This document shows, piece after piece, positions 55,980 to 64,000 of a stretch of DNA of 64,000 nt (its first letter is position 1; every line of letters begins with the position of its first letter). The notes beneath the pieces are model-generated. The model was not told the DNA's origin. It ran no database searches and was given only the letters and a program-made list of their open reading frames with translations. The translations under genes and the position numbers were made by a program. The stretch is taken from positions 42,583,435-42,647,434 of the forward strand of contig CM053325.1 of assembly GCA_028583605.1 (NCBI GenBank), in the 5' to 3' direction. This DNA is from Dastarcus helophoroides (Eukaryota; Arthropoda; Insecta; Coleoptera; Bothrideridae).

Positions 55980-58650
55980 TAATATTTCTTATATTAAATT
56001 TTGGAGCCAAAAGAAAATTCTTATCTTTATGAAGATTTCAGGTTTAAACTTCAAATTTTTAATTCCTTTAGGACAACTCTCTTTACATAAATTTCCTTTT
56101 TTTCGAACTTCTAATTTTGTTAATTCAAAATCTCTAGAAAAAAGTCGAAATTTTCAGAAAAAAACATTTTTAAAAATACACCAATATTTAAGTTAAAAAT
56201 GAAAAATTCCAAACTAAAACCAGAAACAGTATTCTCCTAACCTAAAATATGGAATATTTTAGAAGTTGTCAGTTTTTGAGCAAGCAAATCAGCTACTACC
56301 AGAAATTAGAAATTCTTATCAAAATTCCATATTTAAACTTGAAAATTTCAAATTTTGTAATTCCGAATTCTCTAAGAAACCTTGAATCTTTCCTGAAATT
56401 TTGCATTAAACCAAATTTTATTTTTGTACATTTTAGGTTTTTCCTAAAATTTGAACTTTTTTTCCCTAATCCGAACTTAAATTTTTATCGAAAATTTGAA
56501 AATTTTTTATAAATATTTAAAATCAAAGTAAATTTTTTAAAATTTTGAGTTAAACTTTTAAATGATAAGGTTTTTCTCCAATGTATGTCTGTAATTTCAA
56601 AATATCTACCTTGTACGAAAATTTTAATCTTCAAACGTATTCTTCGACTCAAAACGCTTTTTTACAACATTAGAATTTTACAAAATATCCACTTTTTTGG
56701 GAAGCTCGATTTATTATTGAAAATTTGAACTTTTTATAAAAATGTCGATATTATTTAAAATTTCGACTATTAACAATTTTGATATTTTCCCCGAATTCAT
56801 GTGCCTTTCAAACTGTTTATTTTTCCGAAAATTTGAAGTTTTTTAAGAATTTTGTTTCTTAAAATATTTTCTCTTTCTAAAAATTAGTAAAACTTTTTTT
56901 TTTTACTTTTTGAAAAAGTTAATTTTTTTTTGAAATTTCGATGTTTTTTTAAGAAAATTTACCATTTTTAAAAAATTCTACTTTTAATTTCTTAAAAATG
57001 TTAATTTCTTTTTAAAAATTGTGTGTTTTTCTTTAAATTTCGACATTTTTAAAATCTCTTTAGTTTTTAAGAACCCAAAATTTGTAATTTTTGAATTTTT
57101 GTTAAAAATTTTGATGTTTTTTATTTGTCGATTATTTTTTTAAATTCTGACATGTTAAAATTTCAACTGTTTTGAAAATTCGGATTTTTTCAAATCACAT
57201 TGGTTTAAAATCTCAGCTATTTTTTAAATTTTTGGCTTTCTGAAAATTTCGAATTTTGTTTTTTAAATCCTTATTTTTCAGAATTACATTTTTTTAATTA
57301 AATTAGAACGACTTTTAAAAAAGTTTGGCTTCTTTGAAAATTTCGTTTTATAACAAAAATTTGAAATTTTCTTACAAATTTCAGCATCTTTTGAAATTTA
57401 TCTATTGTCTTGAAAATTTTGACTTTTTTAAAAATTTCGATTTTTCTTTTGAACATTTCGATATTTTTCAATTTTTGACATTATTTCAAAATTTTGTCCT
57501 TTTGAAATACTGGCTCTTTTACCTTTTTTAAAAATCTTTACTTTGGTCAAAATTACGATTTATTTTCAAATTACTTCAAAAATTTCACATTTCTTTGAAA
57601 ATTGGATTTTTTCAAATTTCTTTTTTTATAAAGTTTAACATTTATACAAAATTTTGCCGGACTTTTTTAAAGAGTTTTATTGCAACTTTTTTTGAAAAAC
57701 CAGATGTTTGTTGAAAATTATATTTTCGTATGAAAATTTCAACATTTTTCAAAATCCAAGCTCTTTTTAAAGTTCCTTAAAATTTTAAGTTCTCTTTCAA
57801 AATCTGGGTTATTTAAAAAATTTTGACATTTTAAAAATTAGTTTATTTTTTAAAATTATTTTTATAATTTTCAGCTTTTCTCGAAATTTTAAGTTTTTTC
57901 TTTAAATCCCGAGTTTAACCTTGGTTTTTTATTTAATATTCGAGCATTTTTTATAAATATTTGAGATTAAAGTGCGAATTTTTAAAATTTTCAGTTTAAC
58001 TTTTAGATGTTGAAGTTTTTTTCCAACGTAGGGCTGTTATCTCAAAATGTCTACTTTTTTTGAAAATTTTAATCCTCAAATAATTTTCGTTTCAAAAAAC
58101 GTAGATTTTGTATTTCAAATCAAAATTTTGGGGAAAAAATAAGTTAAAAAAATATAGAAGTAAATTCGGAAGGAAAATATTTGTCATTTCATAACAAATA
58201 ATTAAATAAATTGGACGCAGAAAGGCCATCAATTTGAAAAAAAAAATGTTTTATAAACTTGGGTCTAAAAGGCGAATTTTCAAGTTTCTGCTCGAAATTT
58301 CGGCTATAATCTTGAAATATTAACTTTCTTCCAAGGTTAGGGTCAAAATTTCAACTTTAATTTTGACTTCAATGTAGAAATTTTAAGAAAAAAGTCGAAA
58401 TTTTGAGAAAAAATTCGAAATTTTGCAAATTAAAATACTGCCAACTGTTAATATCGTATGGCTAATCTAAGTTACGTGTGTCGAAAGTTCGAGATTCAAG
58501 TCGACATTTTGACTTTAATCTCGGATTTCTAGAAAAAAGTCGAAATTTGGAAAATGCAAAATTTTGAAAAAAGTCGAATTTTCGAGAAAAAAGTCGAAAT
58601 TTTAAGATTAGAGTCGAAATTTTAGGTGTAATCCCGAATTTCAAAAAAAA
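55980..58650. repeat. minisatellite-like AAATTTTGA/AAGTCGAAATTT tract
   Basis: Most regular at 58380-58620, where GAGAAAAAAGTCGAAATTTT recurs with a ~20-base period; elsewhere strongly diverged. Frames at 55918, 56249 and 57325 are low-complexity translations (Phe/Lys/Asn) and not genes. Confidence 0.65.
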
Positions 58651-58854
58651 AATTTTTTAATTACCGTTCTTTCTACACCTTCCTAATTTTGACATGTTAA
58701 ACTCAGAATTAAATATTTAAAAAATATCGGAAAAACATCGATGTATCATTACCGAATACCGATGTTTGAGGCATCGATGTTTCGTTGAGAAAAATATCGA
58801 TGTTCAAATATCGATGTTTTTTTTTTTGAACGATGTTGCATCCCTACACATGAA

Positions 58855-58919
58855 CGCCATATTCTAATAATAATTGTCAACTCTGTCAGCTGCCGTCAGG
58901 CATATCAACTTATAAAACA
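58855..58919 (-). repeat. 5' LTR of element D, distal part
   Basis: CGCCATATTCTAATAATAAT to ATAAAACA, the continuation of 53647-53767 after the hAT-like insertion. Confidence 0.8.
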
Positions 58920-59156
58920 ATGTGTCAAAAACAATTTAGTGTTATTTATAATTTAGCGAAACATATGCGAAATATGCAGATGAGTAATTCTAATTAAACT
59001 AATCTCCTCTGAATGTAACTAATTTCTGTTAGGAATTTCGATTTCAACGGTAATGTCCCAATTCTATATTATTTTTCTCGCGTTGCTCCTAACCCCAGGT
59101 CGATAGAAAAATCACGACATTTGAGAATGAAAGTATTATTTCAATACTAAAACAAT

Positions 59157-60233
59157 CAGTGGCGGCCGGTGACTTTTTGACAGGGGGTGCGCAAATGTAA
59201 AAAATGTTATTAGCTTGAATTTAGGTTATGTTACTGGAAAATCGTGGGAAGGTATTAAATTTAGGGGAAAAATGTGATACTCTAAATAAACATTGACGAC
59301 TAAAAAAAATTACACAGTCATGGGGACTGCTGACAGAAGAGAAAATTTATTTTCAAATTAATTATTGTGTAAAAAATTAAAATTTCATCATTTATAAATT
59401 AAAATGAGGATCATAAGGGAGCATACCGCCCCCACACCCTTAAAGCTCGTTAAAATTTATATTTTTGTCAACCAGCAGTATAGAGCAATGAGTAAAGGCA
59501 ACTGATTTTGCTTGAGAGGCTGATAGGTTGCGAGTTTAAACTCCGGTGTTCATGAATTTTTTAATTCTTTTAAACCTCTTATTGACAGCTACATAATACT
59601 GTTAACATTAGAACCTGTTGATAACGCAAATTAGCGTGATGGCGATGCGAAACATAAGTTTTCCCCATATTAAAATCGCTCAACGCGCCTAAAGAATGTT
59701 TCACTTCAAAAAAGAGGTGGTATTTATAATAATATTTTTATGAACTAAAATTAATTAACATCCATTTAAAGCTGGCAATGTTAAAGTGCAGTTGGTTATT
59801 GTGAAAATATTTTATTTTAGTGCAATACATTTTTTATATTTAAGTGCAGTAATTTTTAAGTTTATTTGACCCAATTTTAAAGTTTATTTAAAACCATTTG
59901 TACCGAGGCGGTGCGGCGCACTGCGCTAGCATGGTATTCTGTGGTTTATTTCTAATTGAATCGCCTTATCGCGTGGATGCCGTTAATAGGCAACGGCAGC
60001 CACGCTAGGAACATATTTCCGAGCGCACCAACTTATTTAAATTTCTTCATAATAGAATAGAACGTATGCGTAGTTTATTCTAAGTCACTTACAAGTACAA
60101 TTTAATTAAGGTACTATTATTTGTTGCTTAAAAATGTGGTAAATTATATTCTTTTGCATTAACGAGAAAACAATAAATCACTCATTTCACGAGGTGCACG
60201 GGCTGCTGCGCACTTTAGGATCAGCCGCCACTA
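59157..60233 (+). mobile_element. hAT-like 1.08-kb non-autonomous element, copy 2
   Basis: CAGTGGCGGCCGGT to TCAGCCGCCACTA, collinear with 41493-42565 and roughly 88-90% alike. Flanks AAAACAAT and AAAAAAAT are compatible with an 8-bp duplication but low in information. The internal hairpin reads GCGTGGATGCCGTTA / GCAACGGCAGCCACGC. Confidence 0.7.
59471..59552 (+). repeat. tRNA-like segment (possible SINE head), copy 2
   Basis: Same A-box-like and B-box-like words as 41806-41883 (TAGAGCAATGAGTAAAGGC; GCGAGTTTAAACTCC). Confidence 0.3.
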
Positions 60234-60985
60234 AAAAAAAATTCAACTTTCAACCCAAAAAATACAGTCATTCTAAAATTCGTACTTTCTAAAAATTCTT
60301 TATTAAATCTGCCGATATTTTTTTGAAATTTTTAGTTAAATCCTGACTTGTTTTACGTTTACAGTTAAACTCTCAGAACTTCGCCTCCTTTTGCAGATTT
60401 TTGGACTGATTTTAGTTTTCCAGTTTTCACCCTAAAAGTTGAAATGGTTTCAAATTCATAAAAATGTTTATTTCAAGAGTTTTTCGTTTCAAAATATTGA
60501 AATTTTTTCGAAAGTTTATATTTTTAACTTTTCATTTAAAGATTTTGGTCAAAGTTTTGATATTAAACTTGACATGCGACATATCAGATTATTCAGAAAA
60601 TTTTATTAAATCTAAAAAAATTCCAATCAAATTCCATATGTAATAAAGAACAAAGTGCTACGTTATAATTTTCTCAGAAATTATCCAACAAGAAAAATAA
60701 TTAACTACACCAATGTAAATTCTTTCAGAAACAAGCGAAAATGATTTTCAATTTTTTCCAATCGGAATACAAATAAAGAAGTTACAGCAGATGTTAAAAA
60801 ATGAAGTTGTTCACTTCTTTTTTCATAAAATCCAAATAAGCCGGTATTCAATTGTTTTCTTAATAATATATTGATGGGTATAACATTCCGCAGTACTTTG
60901 CCCATTTAAACGACTTGCTATCTCCACTAATAACGAAAATACCCATGTTATTTCATGATGCGATTACTAAAGTTAGCTACAGGGT
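60234..60985. repeat. diverged relative of the 54213-55973 fold-back arm
   Basis: 60560-60960 shares words with that element's right half (AAAATGATTTTCAATTTTTT, TATTCAATTGTTTTC, CAGTACTTTGCCCATTTAAA) at low identity. The ends were not found. 60234-60560 is AT-rich without a gene. Confidence 0.4.
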
Positions 60986-61074
60986 CATGATGATAAGTCA
61001 CGTCCAGTGGAACAAACACATCGTCATAATAGTATGAGCAAAGCAATTAGCAATCTGATCTTTAAAAGGAAAAG

Positions 61075-61230
61075 CCTCTGCTCGTGTTGTTTCGATTTCG
61101 TTTGCATCATTTTGCCATATGAAATATCAATAGATCAGTGTCGGCTTGGCGCTTGTACCCATACCGGCCTTCAGTCGCGCGCCCTAAAGGCCCATGCTTT
61201 CTATGTGAAAGCTCCATTGTTCTCTTTGCA
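61075..61230. repeat. short repeat shared with 49040-49300
   Basis: CTCGTGTTGTTTCGATTTC through ATGAAATATCAATAGATCAG matches the reverse complement of 49215-49290, while a TCCATTGTTCTCTTTGCATTTC segment matches 49145-49180 in direct orientation. The two copies are therefore rearranged relative to each other. The frame across it (61007-61285) has no domain. Confidence 0.35.
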
Positions 61231-61386
61231 TTTCAATCTTGTGAGCCTTCTTCTTGCTCGCGAAGACGAGCCTGACTCTGCCTGACAGAGACGTTATGAT
61301 GTACAGAAAGTAGTAGGGGACTACGACTATTTGAGTCTGGCAATTGACATAGGTGTAATAAAAAAGAAATAATTTCCAAAATTGTA

Positions 61387-61392
61387 TTTATT
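61387..61392 (-). terminator. poly(A) signal of the HtrA-like gene
   Basis: AATAAA on the minus strand, about 30 bases after the stop codon of the exon at 61423-61576. Confidence 0.5.
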
Positions 61393-61422
61393 TGCGTTGA
61401 ATTATTATTTTAGTTACAACTT

Positions 61423-61576
61423 CTATTTGGCTTGAAGAACAATCTTCTTTCTTGCTCCATTGTGTATAATGTCAAGAGATAATGGGTGCTGTTTTGAAAG
61501 ATTGTATAAATCAGCAGGCACTCTTGCTGGAACTCCATTTATGTGTGTTATTATATCACCAGCTTCTAGGCCACAA
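61423..61576 (-). CDS. last coding exon of an HtrA-like serine protease (PDZ domain end)
   Basis: A minus-strand exon too short for simple frame searches. It is preceded by a good acceptor (TACTTTTAG at 61577 and above), enters in phase 1, and encodes 50 residues to TAG (61425-61423). The peptide starts CGLEAGDIITHINGVPARV, continues PADLYNLSKQHP, and ends RKKVVLQAK. The GLxxGDxIxxINGxxV pattern is the carboxylate-loop side of a PDZ domain, and ending the protein just after the last PDZ strand is the layout of HtrA/HTRA2 proteases. In that family the trypsin-like protease domain precedes a C-terminal PDZ that senses misfolded protein ends, usually in mitochondria or the secretory path. The protease exons would lie at higher coordinates, and I did not find them before 64000. 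Another single-PDZ protein is possible. Confidence 0.65.
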
Positions 61577-61582
61577 CTAAAA

Positions 61583-61894
61583 GTAAAATAACAGAGTTGT
61601 TCCGGTATAAGTATATACAGGGGGTTAAGGTAATGAGGGCCAGTATGGCAATTTCAAAAACAAGAAAAAATACAAATTTGGTTAAATGGGGAAAAAGATG
61701 CGCAAATGAAAGACGCCTAGAAACATTTCATGTAATTTTTACTTACTTAAAAAAATGCGAATTTGCATATTTTTATTTTATTTTTTTCTGTCTTGTTACC
61801 GAAATCAATTTAAAAATTGTTCCCAAGATATTTTAAATGCTGCTCTGGAAGCGTCTCCAAGTTTATCTTATGTGAAACTGTGTTAAATCAACAG
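61583..61894. other. intron of the HtrA-like gene, first part
   Basis: If the exon at 61423-61576 is real, this is intronic. It includes a lone TACAGGGGGTTAAGG terminus-like word at 61617. The 79-codon frame at 61597-61836 has no recognisable domain. Confidence 0.35.
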
Positions 61895-61897
61895 TAA

Positions 61898-62036
61898 GGC
61901 CGTTTTTAGAGTCACGCGGGTGGCACCCGTTTGTTTGCAGCGACGCACCCGCGTGCGGCCACCCGTTCCATTCTAAATAATTTGCTGCACCCGCGCGCGG
62001 GTAACGGGTGCTACCCGCGTGACTCTAAAAACGGCC
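61898..62036. mobile_element. 139-bp hairpin MITE, PIF/Harbinger-like
   Basis: GGCCGTTTTTAGAGTCACGC begins it and the exact inverse ends it. The arms pair over about 34 bases with one bulge. TAA flanks both sides (61895-61897 and 62037-62039), the 3-bp TWA target typical of PIF/Harbinger. The very GC-rich core (ACCCGCGTGCGGCCACCCG) contrasts with its surroundings. Confidence 0.75.
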
Positions 62037-62959
62037 TAAAGTTTGATATGTAGTAAATGTAATCTAAACGATTTTGAATTCAGTAAAATAGCACATTATC
62101 AGCAAAATGCAAAATTATATTACAGGTATTTTCTTTGAGATGCTTAAGATCTTTTAGATGTTTTAATAAAAGTGTTTGTTTTTGAAATTAGTTTAAAAAA
62201 ATTAAAGGAATAGCTGATTTATATTCTATTAATATTGCGGAAAAGTCGTTGGGTGATTTGCTTTTTTATATGAACATCTGATAACAACGAAATGCAAAAG
62301 AATGTTACGCGTAAATAAAAAAAGGGGAAATCGCCAGATGGATGTAAACGTTGATATCAACGCTGCAAGTAATGAATTAAATTCGCTGTTGTGGGTGCAA
62401 GTGTTAAAAGTGGTTAATACTCGAGAATTATTTCTCAACGTTTTATTTTATCTGACCCTCTGTGATACGATGGAAACTTTTTAAACCATGTTTACTTTAC
62501 CAACGAATCATCACTTTTTTCATGCGCCTAACAGGTTTAAAATAGTTCGGAAAAGAGGCACTCGAGTATTATTGGAAGTACACTGCACCTATTCTGAATG
62601 TGGGCTATCGTTGACATATGCTGCAAAATTAAATAAACCAGTGCGTCGTATCATTATTTATTTTGTAGAATTAATATTTTAATTTGAGTCGTTTGTGTTT
62701 TGTTTCATTTGCATTTTGCTTTTCATCAGGCCGATTAATTAACGAAACAAAAAAATGTAAAAAGTTTTAAGTGTATGAAAATACAAATACTTATTCGTCA
62801 AAATAACTAGTAGAGATTTGTTGCCCATTAATTAGCGATGTTTCGCCCTCGCCACTTCGGCTTATCATTGCAGCTGGTGAGTGGATCATAACGTGATAAG
62901 CGTTTGTTGCTGTAAAGGCAAAACAGAGGAAACTTTAGCGGGTGCTTAGGTTTGAAAAA
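62037..62959. other. intergenic or intronic DNA, no recognised gene
   Basis: Frames of 60 and 64 codons (62302-62484, 62488-62682) lack known domains. Given the GGCC terminus at 63008, part of this could be the interior of a larger relative of the hairpin MITE. Confidence 0.35.
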
Positions 62960-63008
62960 AAAATACGCGCGGGCGACGCGTGCAACCCGTGTGACTCTAA
63001 AAACGGCC
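62960..63008. repeat. isolated terminus of a GGCCGTTTTTAGAGTCAC element
   Basis: CCCGTGTGACTCTAAAAACGGCC ending at 63008 is related to the right end of the hairpin MITE but has its own inner sequence. The following TTA does not equal the TAA at 61895, so it probably belongs to a separate copy. Confidence 0.5.
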
Positions 63009-63507
63009 TTAATGTGGTCAGTAGCGACGGGCTTTTGGTGGTGAATGGGATAATTTGGGTCTATTTTGAAAAGTCGAATTTTTTTTTTTTTTCGATTTTC
63101 TGTCTTTACTAAGCCTTTCGAACACGTAGTTAAAGTTAATGCCATTATGACTGAATTACCCTTTATTAATGTTCATACAGTAGTTTTTAGTAGAAAAAAT
63201 ATATGCTCTAGTTCCATTAGTGGTGTCCGTGTTAACATGTCCTCCCTGACATTTGTCTAGCATGATAGATTAACAAAGCTATTACGTTACTTTCGGTACA
63301 GAACTCTCTTAAAATATCTACTTCAGTTTATATACCAGAGTTGACATTTATTTCCATAGCCTACTCAACTAATTTCCCATCTATTTTCGATGTCTAATAT
63401 AATAAGTTTAAGATCTCATACCTCAGTTACTATTCATCCTAACAAAAAATTTATAATAATCATTTTTATTCTAAATTCCATTATATTTCATAAAAACATA
63501 AAATATA
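63009..63507. other. no gene recognised
   Basis: Nothing supportable. A poly(T) run lies at 63080. Confidence 0.35.
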
Positions 63508-63688
63508 CAGGGTTTTCCATTTAAAAAATTATAACTTTGTGATAAAATTCAAAAACGCGAAATTCAATTGCTTTTTGTCACCATAATAACTATCGTTCAA
63601 AAATATACAGCTTTGCAAATCTAACCGAAGTTGTATTTTTAATAATAAGAAGTTTAGGAATTGTGGCGAGTTTATTATGAACCCCCTG
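63508..63688. mobile_element. possible ~180-bp TACAGGG MITE
   Basis: TACAGGGTTTTCCATTT at the left and ATGAACCCCCTGTGTA at the right are roughly inverted. The ends resemble the other TACAGGG elements of the window. The boundaries are approximate. Confidence 0.35.
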
Positions 63689-64000
63689 TGTAATTAGGAA
63701 ACTTATAAATTGGCAAGCCCCAAGTTTGCCAGGAAATAATGTGCGCACAAAAACAATGTTAACCACAACAATTTTCGTACAAATTGCCTTGTTAATAAAC
63801 TTTACAAAACATGTTTTGTTTAAAACCAAGCATCACACTTGAAATTTGGGGATAGAGGGCTTAGTAATCTAATAACTTAATCTTTTGTTTGGACTAAGTT
63901 AAACATAGGAGCTGAAAATAAAAACAATATTAACTTTACTAAGCTTTAGTAGTCGTGCTTATTGCTTTCCGATTTCGTAGATTTATCGCAATTTATTTAT
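63689..64000. other. no gene recognised at the right edge
   Basis: AT-rich sequence. No exon of the HtrA-like gene was seen here. Confidence 0.35.

Larger units (their letters stand above)
53768..58846. mobile_element. 5.08-kb hAT-like element inserted in the LTR
   Basis: The ends TAGGGATGCA and TGCATCCCTA are inverted. The target duplication CACATGAA is perfect at 8 bp (53760-53767 and 58847-58854), the hallmark of hAT. Both subterminal regions (53790-53900, 58715-58830) carry clusters of ATCGATGT-type words, typical of transposase binding arrays. There is no transposase frame. The interior is a fold-back element (54213-55973) and an AAATTTTGA minisatellite-like tract (55980-58650). It is non-autonomous and was mobilised by a related element. 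Confidence 0.85.
49443..58919 (-). mobile_element. decayed gypsy element D with its 5' LTR split by a hAT-like insertion
   Basis: A minus-strand Ty3/gypsy element of about 4.4 kb without its insertion. The 3' LTR is 49443-49628. The 5' LTR is 53647-53767 plus 58855-58919, interrupted by 53768-58846. The primer site TGGCGCAGTC begins immediately after the 5' LTR (53646 downward), and a purine tract AAAAGGGGCAGA precedes the 3' LTR. Flanks GTGTG (49438-49442) and ATGTG (58920-58924) agree at 4 of 5, an eroded target duplication. Gag, protease, RT, RNase H and integrase are all recognisable but broken. Confidence 0.85.

Noticed and set aside
55918..57531. Several 60-90 codon frames rich in Phe, Lys and Asn
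   Set aside because: They arise from AAATTTTGA low-complexity DNA and have no domain.
61898..63008. One 1.1-kb element bounded by the two outer GGCC termini
   Set aside because: The flanking triplets differ (TAA left, TTA right), whereas 61898-62036 alone has matching TAA flanks.

Overview
The window looks like repeat-rich, AT-rich genomic DNA of an insect or another arthropod. It has eukaryotic splice and poly(A) signals, Ty3/gypsy and Jockey-type retrotransposons, hAT, piggyBac, pogo/Tigger and Tc1-like terminal-repeat elements, and almost no host coding sequence. I support only two host gene pieces. One is a first coding exon on the minus strand (6845-7304, GT donor, Arg/Ser/Ala-rich N-terminus, gene not firmly identified). 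The other is the last coding exon of an HtrA-like PDZ protein on the minus strand (61423-61576).

Layout, left to right. 663-1515 is a head-to-head pair of gypsy-type LTRs forming a long palindrome, next to a decayed non-LTR element with an RNase H domain (1583-2680). 4487-6279 is a fold-back element with a piggyBac-like MITE inserted in it. 6845-7304 is the host exon. 8055-12865 is a hAT-like repeat carrying a young gag-only LTR retrotransposon (8217-11743); an inverted copy of the same repeat at 19490-20667 still shows the empty site. 12870-14826 is a 5'-truncated Jockey-type element with two in-frame amber codons.

14827-33641 is the core rearrangement. Three minus-strand fragments of one gypsy family (A 14827-17150, B 22729-24040, C 29608-33641) are separated by two almost identical ~5.6-kb spacers. 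B is a C/A hybrid whose switch falls in 23647-23719. That is what unequal crossing over between A and C would give: a ~6.9-kb tandem duplication. Most spacer differences are homopolymer indels, so an assembly artefact must be excluded. C carries about 35 copies of a 45-bp coiled-coil minisatellite in gag, fused in frame to the end of reverse transcriptase.

34-49 kb holds degenerate GAAATTTTGA-type low-complexity DNA, a 1.4-kb fold-back (38391-39775), a hAT-like 1.07-kb repeat with a tRNA-like core (41493-42565, second copy 59157-60233), and another RNase H-bearing non-LTR relic. 49443-58919 is a four-deep nest: a decayed gypsy element whose 5' LTR was split by a 5.08-kb hAT-like element (perfect 8-bp duplication), which holds a TA-flanked fold-back, which holds a pogo/Tigger-like MITE. 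The right end has the HtrA exon and a near-perfect hairpin MITE (61898-62036).

Apart from the two host exons the genes do not form a pathway. The biology here is transposon nesting, deletion derivatives, inverted repeats that could give double-stranded RNA, and recombination between dispersed copies.
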